Below, one piece after another: positions 1 to 8,414 of a DNA stretch of 64,000 nucleotides. Location of the stretch: contig JACJXZ010000012.1 in assembly GCA_020636375.1 (NCBI GenBank), positions 124,001 to 188,000 of the forward strand, in the 5' to 3' direction. The position numbers and the translations under genes were made by a program. This stretch comes from Lewinellaceae bacterium. GTDB lineage: Bacteria; Bacteroidota; Bacteroidia; Chitinophagales; Saprospiraceae. Below the pieces are notes generated by a model. That model was not told the DNA's origin and ran no database searches. It worked only from the letters and a program-made list of their open reading frames with translations. Every line of letters begins with the position of its first letter. Positions within the stretch are counted from its first letter, which is position 1.

Positions 1-1
1 G

Positions 2-1198
2 AGCACCGACTTCTATGCCCCCACCGCTGCCAATACCGGTTTCGGCGAAGGCTGGGGCCCGGGCGTCAACCCCGGCGTTTACGGCGGCGCTTTTGCGCAG
101 AGCACCATCGCCGGCAACCCGAACATCAAGCCGGAGATCAAGACAGAGATCGAAGGGGGATTCGACCTCGGATTTATCAAGGACCGGATCAACCTCGGCT
201 TCACCTATTACAACAACACGACGGATGACCTCATCATTGCCGTCGGCCAGCCCTCTTCTACCGGCTTTACGCAGCAGATCGCCAATGCGGCGTCTATCGA
301 GAACAAGGGCGTTGAGCTGGAAGTGGACTTCGGCATCATCGACAACCAGGACCTGAGCTTCAACATCTATGGTAACTTCACCCGCAACCGCAACGAAGTG
401 ACCCGGATGACCGGTACGGAATCGCTCCTGCTTGCCGGCTTCTCCGGCGGCAGCTCCCGGGCAGTCGTTGGTGAGCAGCTTGGCGTGCTCTTCGCCGGCA
501 CCTGGGCCCGCAATGATGACGGCAGCCTGGACCTGGATGAGGACGGATTCCCGCAACTGGGTTCCACCTCCGGCGTTATCGGCGACCCCAACCCGGACTG
601 GAGAGCCGGCGTGGGCGGCTTGCTCAACTACAAAGGCTTTAGCCTCAACGTCTTGTTCGACCACTTCGAAGGTGGCGACATCTGGAACGGAACCCGTGGC
701 GCTCTTGCCTATTTCGGCATGGCTGAATACACAACAGTCACCACTACCCTCACAGAGCAGCAGGCTAATGAACTGCAGGTCTTTGGCGGCAGCACCGTCG
801 CTGAAAGATATCCGATCTGGCAAAATGCCGACGGTTCTTACACCGTTCGCGGAGAAATCAAGAATTATGGCGGCGGGGACGTCTTCGTCGATGAACTCTT
901 TTACCGCAGTGGCCCGGGCAGCGGCTTTACCGGACCGGAAGAAGAATTTGTGGAGGACGGCACCTGGACCCGCCTGCGCGAGGTGACCCTGTCTTATAAC
1001 TTCGGCAACAACCTGACCAACTGGCTGCGCGGCGCCTCCCTGTCTCTGACCGGACGGAACCTGGCGCTGTGGACTGACTATCAGGGCAACGACCCGGACA
1101 CCAACCTGACCGGCGCCGGCCAGAACGGGTTCGGCCTGGACTACTTCCAGAACCCGGGCACGCGGACGTATAAGATCACGCTCAACCTCAACTTCTAA
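2..1198 (+). CDS. SusC/RagA family TonB-linked outer-membrane receptor, C-terminal part
   Basis: The open frame enters from the left edge and ends in TAA, giving 398 residues of the C-terminal beta-barrel of a SusC-like TonB-dependent transporter. The N-terminal carboxypeptidase-like domain and plug lie outside the window. Alternating barrel strands are visible, for example NLGFTYYNNTTDDLIIAVG and LSFNIYGNFTRNRNEVTRM, and the protein ends in the aromatic signal ITLNLNF expected for Bam-inserted barrels. It is followed 8 bp later by a SusD-like lipoprotein, the normal partner that caps the barrel and hands over glycans or peptides. The substrate cannot be told, as no glycoside hydrolase sits directly beside the pair. 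The family call is firm from the pairing and the terminal signal. Confidence 0.9.
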   Translation, partial: STDFYAPTAANTGFGEGWGPGVNPGVYGGAFAQSTIAGNPNIKPEIKTEIEGGFDLGFIKDRINLGFTYYNNTTDDLIIAVGQPSSTGFTQQIANAASIENKGVELEVDFGIIDNQDLSFNIYGNFTRNRNEVTRMTGTESLLLAGFSGGSSRAVVGEQLGVLFAGTWARNDDGSLDLDEDGFPQLGSTSGVIGDPNPDWRAGVGGLLNYKGFSLNVLFDHFEGGDIWNGTRGALAYFGMAEYTTVTTTLTEQQANELQVFGGSTVAERYPIWQNADGSYTVRGEIKNYGGGDVFVDELFYRSGPGSGFTGPEEEFVEDGTWTRLREVTLSYNFGNNLTNWLRGASLSLTGRNLALWTDYQGNDPDTNLTGAGQNGFGLDYFQNPGTRTYKITLNLNF

Positions 1199-1206
1199 TT
1201 ATCAAA

Positions 1207-2598
1207 ATGAATGATATTATGACAATCAAAAATATTTTTTCATTCCTCCTCGTGTTCGCTTTGCTGGCTTTCTCTGCCTGCAGCGACTTCGTGGACAGTT
1301 ATCAGGAGGACCCCAATAATGCTGCCGACGCACCGATCGAAGCCGTGCTCAACGCAGCCTTTGTCGGCACCATCATCGCCCACGAAGGCGAAGATGCCCG
1401 CCTGGCCTGCATGTGGTCCCGCCAGTTTACCGGCTCCGACCGCCAGTACGCGGCCCTGGAAGTTTACACGGTCAACGCCGAAAACTTCGACTGGGACAAG
1501 TACTATCTGGTCGCCGAAAACAGCAAGATCGTCATCGAAAAATCTGCCGAGACGAACGACAAGCTCGCCAGCGGTATCGCCCGGACCCTCCAGGCTCACT
1601 CTTACGGCATGATGGCCTCCATGTGGGGCGACATTCCGTATGCCCAGGCCAATAAGTTCCTGGAATTCCCGGACCCGGCCTATGACCCGCAGCCGCAGGT
1701 TTACGCCGACGTGCAGACCCTGCTGGACCAGGCTATCGCCGACCTCTCCGGCAACCCCAGCAGTGCCAGTGCCAGCCTGGATTTCTACTTTAGCGGCGAC
1801 GCCACCAAGTGGTCGCAGGCCGCTTCGACCCTGAAGGCGCGTTTTGCTCTGCATACAGGTGATTACACCACTGCCATCAGCTCGGCCACCAAAGGGGTGA
1901 AGTCTACAGCTGACGAGTGGATCATTCCGCATACCACCGGATCCTACAACCAGGATCAGAATATCTACTATTCCTTTGGCCAGTCGGATCGCGAAGGCTA
2001 CATGACCGCCAACGTGGCTTATCTGCCGGCCATCCTCGACCCGGCCAACGCCCTGTACCGCGGCAATGCCAAGACCGACGAGTCGGCCCGCTTCGCCTTC
2101 GCTTTCACCGGCGAAGAAGGTGCTTATGACCTGAACTATGACGGCATGTGGGCGGCCACCGCTCCTTTCCCGCTGATATCGGCCATCGAGACCGAGCTCA
2201 TCCTGGCAGAAGCCGAGTGGAGAGGCAACAACGATCCCGGCGCCGCCCTGGATCACCTCAACAACGCCCGTGCCATCCTGGCCGCTCAGTTCCCGGAAGG
2301 AACCTATGACGCTTACGAACTGGCCGATTTCGACACCGGCGGCATCGCCAGCCGGCCCGGCCTGTCCCGCAACGACGCCCTGCTGTATGAAATCCTGGAA
2401 GAGAAGTACGTTTCTCTGATGGGCCAGATGGAGGTGTTCAACGACGTGCGCCGGACGGACAACTTCCTGGAAATACCGGCTACTTCCGGCAACCAGCTGC
2501 CGCAGCGGTTCCTCTATCCGCAGGAAGAGATCGACGCCAACATCAACGCTCCGGACCCGATCCCGGGCCTGTTTGAAGAAACGCCGATCAATAAATAA
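1207..2598 (+). CDS. SusD/RagB-like nutrient-binding lipoprotein
   Basis: 463-residue surface lipoprotein that would sit on the SusC barrel encoded 8 bp upstream. The signal peptide ends in a lipobox (FSAC, acylated Cys25). The mature part is alpha-helical, as expected for SusD TPR-like folds, and ends in a typical SusD C-terminus with NDVRRTDNF and a RFLYPQEE segment near the end. The Trp/Tyr-rich stretches around residues 60-110 (MWSRQFTG, DWDKYYL) are typical of the SusD-like_2 subgroup. An in-frame ATG at 1219 would give a slightly shorter signal peptide and is an equally good start. It is very probably co-transcribed with susC; ligand unknown. Confidence 0.9.
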   Translation: MNDIMTIKNIFSFLLVFALLAFSACSDFVDSYQEDPNNAADAPIEAVLNAAFVGTIIAHEGEDARLACMWSRQFTGSDRQYAALEVYTVNAENFDWDKYYLVAENSKIVIEKSAETNDKLASGIARTLQAHSYGMMASMWGDIPYAQANKFLEFPDPAYDPQPQVYADVQTLLDQAIADLSGNPSSASASLDFYFSGDATKWSQAASTLKARFALHTGDYTTAISSATKGVKSTADEWIIPHTTGSYNQDQNIYYSFGQSDREGYMTANVAYLPAILDPANALYRGNAKTDESARFAFAFTGEEGAYDLNYDGMWAATAPFPLISAIETELILAEAEWRGNNDPGAALDHLNNARAILAAQFPEGTYDAYELADFDTGGIASRPGLSRNDALLYEILEEKYVSLMGQMEVFNDVRRTDNFLEIPATSGNQLPQRFLYPQEEIDANINAPDPIPGLFEETPINK

Positions 2599-2741
2599 GA
2601 TTTCTTTATGGCCGCCTGTTCCCAATTGACTGCCTGCGGCAGGAAACGGAAGGCGGCTGTAAAAGATAAACAGTGGAAGGGAAACGGCTAACGCTTTGTT
2701 TCCCTTCCTCCTTTTTGCCCACCCCTCAAAGATGTCGGCTT

Positions 2742-3443
2742 ATGCGTAGGTTTGTAGTATTCGGTATGGCTTTCTGCTTCTTTCAACTGAATGGCATCGC
2801 CCAGTTGGACTCTCTGGACCACATCGTCAGAAGAGGGTTGAATTATCCCAATTATTTTGCGGAAGACACCTACGTCTCCCGCGGTGCCGTTCCCCGAGCC
2901 GTGGAAGGCAGCCTTTTCCTGGACGAGCGGTGGCAGGATGCGCATATCCTGACCCCGGACGGCAAGGTCGTTCAGGCCAGGGCGCGGTATCGCGTCTACG
3001 ACGACGAGATGCAAATCCTGGGGCCCGACAAGCAGGCGATGGGCTTGTATCCGGCCAAGGTCCGCGCCGTCGCGATCGGGCAGCAGGTTTTTATCCCGCT
3101 CCAGTTTCGCAATCCGGAGGGGAAAAATACCGTTGGCTATTTCCAGTTGCTGATGGAAGGGGAAATGTCGCTCCTGCTGCGCCGCTCCACGGAACTGGTC
3201 AAAAGCGACTACAACCCCGCCCTGGATGTCGGCGACCGCAACGACCACCTGGAACTGCGCGAAACCTATTACTACCGGCGGGATGATGGCACGCCGCAGT
3301 TGCTCCGCCAGAGCAAGGGCAGCATCCTCAAAGCGCTGGGCCGCCGCAAAAAGGCCGTCTCCGAATATGCGAAGGCCAACCAGCTCAACCCCCGGAAGCA
3401 GGAGGATCTGATTGATGTTTTTCGGTTTTATAACCGGGAGTAG
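2742..3443 (+). CDS. Secreted protein of unknown function
   Basis: 233 residues from the chosen start. The open frame extends upstream to 2673, but the ATG at 2742 gives a clean signal peptide (MRRFVVFGMAFCFFQLNGIA, cleavage after the AQ) and the upstream residues are not signal-like. The mature protein has alternating hydrophobic beta segments around residues 60-160 (QVFIPLQFRN, GYFQLLMEGEMSLLLRR) and a basic helical tail with a TPR-like fragment (GRRKKAVSEYAKANQLNP). I do not recognise a named family. Its stop codon lies 2 bp from the stop of the convergent outer-membrane barrel gene, so the two transcripts must overlap at their 3' ends. Confidence 0.75.
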   Translation: MRRFVVFGMAFCFFQLNGIAQLDSLDHIVRRGLNYPNYFAEDTYVSRGAVPRAVEGSLFLDERWQDAHILTPDGKVVQARARYRVYDDEMQILGPDKQAMGLYPAKVRAVAIGQQVFIPLQFRNPEGKNTVGYFQLLMEGEMSLLLRRSTELVKSDYNPALDVGDRNDHLELRETYYYRRDDGTPQLLRQSKGSILKALGRRKKAVSEYAKANQLNPRKQEDLIDVFRFYNRE

Positions 3444-3445
3444 AG

Positions 3446-4075
3446 TCAGAACTGGTAAGCTACCTGCATCTGAAAATAATAAGACCTCAGCGTCTTTCCA
3501 CCAGGCACATCCCCCTTGTACAGCGGCGTCAGCGCCAGGACGTGCCGCAGGCCTATCGATAATTGGGGAATAGGCAGGTAAGCAGTACCCACCACCCAGC
3601 CCAGCTCGTTCCTCCTGAAGTCTTTTTCTATTTCCGGGATGCTGAAATCATCCGGGCCGGCCGGATTAGGGCGCTTCGCCACCACCTTCGACCTGAGCAG
3701 CCGCGAGTAGGAAAAGCCGCTGCAGAAGTGCAGCACGTACTCCCCGTCCCAGTTCTCGATGGCCTTAAAGGCGAGCAGGATGGGGGTTTCGGCGTATTGC
3801 AGGTTGATGTCTACCGGGTTGGCGGGGTTTTCGCTATCCTGGTTTCTGGCGGCGCTGCCGCGGCGGCTGTACAGCAGTTCTACCTGCAGGTCCACCCGGT
3901 CCGACAGGTGGGCGATGCCCCGCAGGCCGACGGCCGGGCCAAATTGGCGGTAACCGAACTGGTTGTCTCCGTCGATCTGGGAGGCGTTCAGCCCGAGGAT
4001 GGCGCCGGCGCCGAAGCGTTGCGCGCCGACGGGGGAGATCAGAAGAAGTAAGAAAAAGGTGAGTGTTGGTTTCAT
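3446..4075 (-). CDS. PorT-like outer-membrane beta-barrel protein
   Basis: 209-residue protein with a signal peptide (MKPTLTFFLLLLISPVGAQ) followed by about eight amphipathic beta-strands and a C-terminal aromatic residue (YYFQMQVAYQF). The opening RFGAGAILGLNASQIDGD is the usual start of small porT-type barrels (outer membrane protein beta-barrel, OMP_b-brl_2 type) in Bacteroidota, where a GLN.SQ.DGD motif is recurrent. Such proteins are often annotated as PorT family, but only one paralogue per genome serves the T9SS, so a secretion role is not implied. It is convergent with the preceding gene, and its 5' side faces a repeat-rich gap. Confidence 0.8.
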   Translation of the reverse strand: MKPTLTFFLLLLISPVGAQRFGAGAILGLNASQIDGDNQFGYRQFGPAVGLRGIAHLSDRVDLQVELLYSRRGSAARNQDSENPANPVDINLQYAETPILLAFKAIENWDGEYVLHFCSGFSYSRLLRSKVVAKRPNPAGPDDFSIPEIEKDFRRNELGWVVGTAYLPIPQLSIGLRHVLALTPLYKGDVPGGKTLRSYYFQMQVAYQF

Positions 4076-4230
4076 AAGCCGGGTATTTTTCAGGCAAGCT
4101 GCACAAGCTCCTGTAAAAATACCGTTTTTCCTGATTCCCTGGCTAAGCCTGTAGCGGTTTTGGCAATCTGCCTGCCCTTTCTGAAAAACTACCCAAACGA
4201 GTAGTGTCGCCCACCCCCCGCAAAGCCTAT

Positions 4231-4397
4231 CTTAGGGCTTGCAAAATAATAAGTGGTACAGAATAGACGAAGTTATTTTGTGTGCTAACAAGGCGCCAAA
4301 CGCAGGCATAGCCGGAGCTACGGCGAGGCTTGGCAACGCAGTTAGCGCGCAAAATAACGAGTCTAAATGGAGTACTTATTGTTTTGCAAGCCCTTAG
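4231..4397 (+). repeat. MITE-like palindromic element, copy 1 (157 bp core, 5-bp direct repeats)
   Basis: The core 4236-4392 has terminal inverted repeats (GGCTTGCAAAATAATAAGT against ACTTATTGTTTTGCAAGCC) and a second inner stem (TTATTTTGTGTGCTAAC against GTTAGCGCGCAAAATAA). It is bounded on each side by CTTAG (4231-4235 and 4393-4397). A second copy in opposite orientation lies at 45761-45916, where stem bases differ but pairing is kept. There is no coding capacity. Confidence 0.85.
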
Positions 4398-4512
4398 TGC
4401 TTCCGGCATGTTAATGCCATCCAACACGGCGAGGTTTACAGATTTTATAAATGAGAGTTTTTTCTTACTAATCCTAAGGTTGCCGCACAGTGTGATGTGC
4501 GGCAACTTTTTT

Positions 4513-4558
4513 TTTGTTTATAGCCACGAAGACACAAAGACACGAAGATACACAAAGA
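4513..4558. repeat. Short CACGAAGACAC-type direct repeats
   Basis: The run contains the units CCACGAAGACACAAAGACAC and CGAAGATACACAAAG, the same motif that forms the stems of the elements at 8256-8400 and 12195-12325. Here it has no matching 3' arm, so it looks like a solo half of that element. Confidence 0.5.
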
Positions 4559-4605
4559 AGGGCGTGATCGCACTGGCGGGCGTCCACGCCCGTGAGTGCT
4601 TCAGT

Positions 4606-4708
4606 TATACTCCGCTGCAATAGGTTTTGTGCATTTGCCCTCGCCGCCCCTTAATCCCCTAAAGGGGGGCTGCCCATAAATGCACAAAACCTATTGCCGT
4701 TAAGTATA
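4606..4708. repeat. TATACT-bounded palindromic repeat, copy 1 (103 bp)
   Basis: An imperfect palindrome from TATACTCCGCTGCAATAGG to CCTATTGCCGTTAAGTATA, with inner arms TTTTGTGCATTT and AAATGCACAAAA around a GC-rich centre (AATCCCCTAAAGGGG). A related copy at 62752-62982 shares both arms and the CCCCTAAAGGGG centre but is enlarged by two insertions. Confidence 0.75.
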
Positions 4709-4856
4709 GTAAGGCAAGCAAAGCTGGTTGTTCGAAAGGCGGCTGACTCTCCAAAGGGCAGGGTGTAATGTTCCGCTTGCCGCCCCCTCCCCGCCGCTGC
4801 TTGTTTGTTGCATACTTCCGGCAGTGGGAAGCGCAACAAACAAGCAGCCAACCAAT

Positions 4857-7800
4857 TTACCAGGCGGGGATGATGTTGAGGCCGAAGGTGCCGTCGCCCA
4901 GCTTGACGTTGTTCTCCGTCATGATAGGGAAGGCGTAGTAGGGCTCCAGCACCATGGCGCCGAAGAGGTTGACCCGCAGGGAGACGCCGGTACTGAAAAC
5001 CGGTTTGGCTTCGTAGTAGATCACCCTCGGTTCTCCGGTCGGGCCTTTGACAGGATTGCCCTCGCCGTCCAGCAGCAGGACGTCGCCCCTGAACTGGTCG
5101 GAATTGTACCAGGCCAGGCCGCCGTCCAGGAAGAGGGCCAGCTCGGAGAAGAAAACGCCGGACTTGATCAGCGCCAGCCGCTCTGGGCCGCTGAAAGGCA
5201 GCCGCACCTCGACGTTGGACACGATCATCTTGCTGCCGAACAGCTCGTCTACGTTCCTGCCATTTTCGCTCAGGAAGTTGCCCACATTGCCGGTATTGTA
5301 GCCGCGGACATACCAGGAGCTGCCCACGAACATGGGGAAGAGGTCATCGCTGCCCTGGCCGTAGCGGCCGTAGTGCAGGGCGCGGAACGCCAGGCCGAAC
5401 GGCTTGAAGAAGTGGTAGCGCCGGTAGTCGGCCGTGGCGAACCAGAAGTTGAATTCTCCAAAGTATTTGTCCATGCCGAGGCGGAAGCGCTGCCCGTCCA
5501 GGGGACCGACCAGGCCGAAGACGGCGTTGTCGCCGACGAAGGCGGCGCCGGTGTTGAACAGGTTGAACCCTTTGAACCCGCCGTCCACTTTTTCCCGTTC
5601 CTGGCCAATGAGGTTGCCGATGAAGGTACCGTCGGTCTGGTAGAAGTTGACGTACCGGTCGAGCCGGGAGCTGTAGCGGGAGAAGGAGGCGCTGCCTTCT
5701 ATCCGCAGGGTGGTGGAGAACGGATAAAAAGCGAACGCGCTGAGTTTGTCTTCAAAGATGCGTTGCACGAAGAAGGTGTCGGCCACTACCAGCGCATTGG
5801 CATTGTCGCTGATGGGGATTTCTTCGAAGCCCGTGCCGCCGAAGCCGAAGCTGCGGAAGGGGATGTGCGACAACGACCCGCCCCAGTTGAGGCGCTTATC
5901 CCGGTTGATATAGGCCACGGCGCCGCCGAAGTCGGTGATTTCGCCGTTCAGGGCCAGGCTGGTGAAGAGCTGGTTGTTGCCGAGGATGTCGCCAAAGAAC
6001 AGGTCGACGCCGCCGGCCAGGCCGGTCTGGGTGCCGAAGGTGTTGCTGGTGCCCACGCCGACGCCGGCAGAGCCGCCTACGTAGTCCAGCTTGAACTTAG
6101 GCTTGTAGGGTATGGTCGTCAGGCTGGTGTCGGCAATGTCAGCCCTGGGCGGCAGTTCGCGGAGTTGCCGGTCCACCAGGTCGATGGCCCGCCGGTTGAC
6201 CCGGGGCAGGGTGGCGGCGGTGAAGTCGACGCTGTCCGGGTTGACTTCCTTATACATGAAATCGCTGGGGCTGGCCCGGTAGATGGAGTATCCGTTCTGC
6301 GAGAAATAAGTGTACAGCACCCGGTCGCGCCGCTGGGCGATGCTGATGGCCGGAGCGTAGTGGGTGATGCCGCTGACGCCGGTGATCAGGTCGGTCAGCT
6401 GATACACCTTGCCGGAGTATGGCTCGTACTGGTAGAGGTTGCGGAAGCCGTCGCGGTTGGACAGGAAGATGAGGTTGCCGGCCGTGTCGATCACCGGGTT
6501 GAGGTTGTCGGCACCGGGGAAGACCTCGTAGTTGGTGACGGCGCCGCTGCTCAGGTCCAGGCGGGCCAGGTTGAAATACCAGCGGCCGTTGGCGCGGCCC
6601 CGTTCGCGGCTCAGCTGGTCGGAAGAGAAGACCATATAGGATCCGTCTTCGGACCATCGGGGGTGCATTTCGGAATAGATGTCGTCGGTCAGTTGCTCCA
6701 CCTTTCCGGAGCGGATATTGACGGCGTAGATGTCCACCTGCCCGTCGACCAGGCCAACCACGGCGATGGTTTTCCCGTCGGGCGACCAGGTGGGGTTGCT
6801 GAAAGCCTGAACGCCATCGATGGGCAGTTCCTTGACCGTTTTGCCGGTCAGGGCTTCCTTGACCACCAGGATATTGCGGCCCTTGCTGACGGCCACGAAG
6901 GCAAACTCCTTGCTGTCGGGCGACCAGGTACCGGAGGATTCGATGTAGTTGAAGTCGTCGATGTGGCCGGCTTTGCGGCTGCTGGCCACCTTGCGGATGA
7001 TCTCGCCGGTGCGGGCGTCGGCTAAGAAGAGGTCGATGGAGAAGAGGTCCTTCTCGGAGAGGAAGATGACGTAGCGGCCGTTGGGGCTGATCTCCGGCGC
7101 GATGTTGATCTCGCCGGCGTTCTGCTTGCCGAGCAGTTGCTTGCCGACCTGGCGGTCTTCCTTGACGTCTTTTCCGATGAACTGCCCGAAGTGGGCTTTC
7201 AGCGCCTGTACCCAGAGTTCGGAGAGGTTTTTCTCGCTCATGCTGAGTTCCCGCATGCAGGCCATTTCAAAACCGTATTTGGCGGTGGCGACAAAGAACG
7301 GCTCGATGATGTCGTCCCCCTTCAGGCCGGTGAGGAAGGCCCAGAACACCTGCCCGTAGCGGTAGGGGAAGTATTTGGGGTTCTGGAGGTCCCGGAGGGT
7401 CGGCACGTCGTCCCGCAGCACGGCGTCCCGCATCCACATGGCGGTGTGGGCGTCGACGCTGCCGATGGACATGTACTCGGCCAGGCCTTCCACCATCCAC
7501 AATGGCAGGTTGCCGAGGCTCTGCAGGGAAGTGGAGTCGCCGTTGAGGATCATGTTGTACTGGAAGGCGTGTACCAGCTCGTGCCCCAGCACGTGGTGGC
7601 TTTGCTGGTGGGACATGGCGAGCGGCAGCACCACCCGGTTTTTCAGGGCTTCGGTGACCCCGCCCGTTCCTACGCCGATAGAGCCGGAGATGGCGTTGGT
7701 CTGCTGGAAATCCGCGTGGTTGTTGTACAGGATGATGGGGTTGCGCCCCTTGATGGTGTCGGCCAGCACGCGCTGGTGCATCTCGTACCAGCGCTCGGCC

Positions 7801-7988
7801 TCCTCGGTATACTCCTTCAACCGCTCGGGGTTGTCGAGGTAGTTGTAAATTTCGAAGTGAGGGGATTGGTAAACTTTAAAATCGAAAGTTTCGTAGTTGG
7901 CCTTATTTCTCCCGAAGTATTGTGCCTGGAGGCCGGTGGCGGCCAGCAGCAATATCAGAACCCAAAGGCCCATTATCTTCGCTTTCAT
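4857..7988 (-). CDS. Secreted gluzincin-like metallopeptidase / TolB-type beta-propeller / outer-membrane barrel fusion
   Basis: 1043 residues with a signal peptide (about 1-22, ending LQAQ). Residues about 35-290 form a peptidase-MA-like domain with the zinc motif HELVH at 136-140 and a downstream Glu in WMVEGLAEY (E168) as probable third ligand. Residues about 295-600 hold several WD40/PD40 (TolB-like) blades, seen as PEISPNGRYVIFLSE, GTWSPDSKEFAFV, NPTWSPDGKTIAVVG and HPRWSEDGSYMVFSS. The last 400 residues are a long beta-barrel resembling surface-antigen/BamA-type C-termini (GGVDLFFGDILGNNQLF onward). The protein would therefore be anchored in the outer membrane by its barrel, with the protease and propeller attached. 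The three-part order is visible in sequence; substrate and topology are inferred. It is divergent from the M14 peptidase gene. Confidence 0.85.
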   Translation of the reverse strand: MKAKIMGLWVLILLLAATGLQAQYFGRNKANYETFDFKVYQSPHFEIYNYLDNPERLKEYTEEAERWYEMHQRVLADTIKGRNPIILYNNHADFQQTNAISGSIGVGTGGVTEALKNRVVLPLAMSHQQSHHVLGHELVHAFQYNMILNGDSTSLQSLGNLPLWMVEGLAEYMSIGSVDAHTAMWMRDAVLRDDVPTLRDLQNPKYFPYRYGQVFWAFLTGLKGDDIIEPFFVATAKYGFEMACMRELSMSEKNLSELWVQALKAHFGQFIGKDVKEDRQVGKQLLGKQNAGEINIAPEISPNGRYVIFLSEKDLFSIDLFLADARTGEIIRKVASSRKAGHIDDFNYIESSGTWSPDSKEFAFVAVSKGRNILVVKEALTGKTVKELPIDGVQAFSNPTWSPDGKTIAVVGLVDGQVDIYAVNIRSGKVEQLTDDIYSEMHPRWSEDGSYMVFSSDQLSRERGRANGRWYFNLARLDLSSGAVTNYEVFPGADNLNPVIDTAGNLIFLSNRDGFRNLYQYEPYSGKVYQLTDLITGVSGITHYAPAISIAQRRDRVLYTYFSQNGYSIYRASPSDFMYKEVNPDSVDFTAATLPRVNRRAIDLVDRQLRELPPRADIADTSLTTIPYKPKFKLDYVGGSAGVGVGTSNTFGTQTGLAGGVDLFFGDILGNNQLFTSLALNGEITDFGGAVAYINRDKRLNWGGSLSHIPFRSFGFGGTGFEEIPISDNANALVVADTFFVQRIFEDKLSAFAFYPFSTTLRIEGSASFSRYSSRLDRYVNFYQTDGTFIGNLIGQEREKVDGGFKGFNLFNTGAAFVGDNAVFGLVGPLDGQRFRLGMDKYFGEFNFWFATADYRRYHFFKPFGLAFRALHYGRYGQGSDDLFPMFVGSSWYVRGYNTGNVGNFLSENGRNVDELFGSKMIVSNVEVRLPFSGPERLALIKSGVFFSELALFLDGGLAWYNSDQFRGDVLLLDGEGNPVKGPTGEPRVIYYEAKPVFSTGVSLRVNLFGAMVLEPYYAFPIMTENNVKLGDGTFGLNIIPAW

Positions 7989-8255
7989 ATTGCTTTAGTT
8001 TTTTTCTGTCACCCGCCGCATTTGCGGGAAAGGCAATCCGGGGGTGGTTTTAATGTAGATTGTTTTTCAAAGGTTGTTGTCCCTATTTAACAACCGTTAA
8101 AGGGCCAAAGTGCGGCCGGTAGTATTCCTTTCTCGTTAAATTTCTCTTAAACCTGTTTTTTTTAGTTAAAGCCTGAAAAACCAAGGAGTTGCACCCAACG
8201 GAGCGCCTCTTTCCGGCGTCTTTTTTAAATTTTTATGTTTCTTTGAGTATCAAAA

Positions 8256-8400
8256 TGTAACTATGTAGGTGGTCTGCCGCCTAACCCGGTTTAGTTGCCA
8301 CGAAGACACGAAAACGCTAAGATCACACCAAGGCTTCGTGCTATCTTTGAGCCTTGGTGTCTTTGTGGCAAAAGCTTCTTAGCCCAGCTAAGTAGTTACA
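8256..8400. repeat. Hairpin element with CACGAAGACAC stem, copy 1 (145 bp)
   Basis: Outer arms TGTAACTATGTAGG and CTAAGTAGTTACA enclose a long stem in which GCCACGAAGACAC pairs with GTGTCTTTGTGGC, and CACCAAGGC pairs with GCCTTGGTG. The flanking octamers (ATCAAAAT on the left, ATCCAAAC on the right) match at 6 of 8 positions, as for a decayed target duplication. Copy 2 is at 12195-12325. It lies in the gap between two divergent genes. Confidence 0.75.
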
Positions 8401-8414
8401 TCCAAACAGTCGTC

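Noticed and set aside
4728..7025. 765-residue plus-strand frame opposite the metallopeptidase/barrel gene
   Set aside because: The low-complexity Val/Gly/Ala/Glu-rich product has no motif, while the minus-strand frame has a signal peptide, HELVH and propeller blades.
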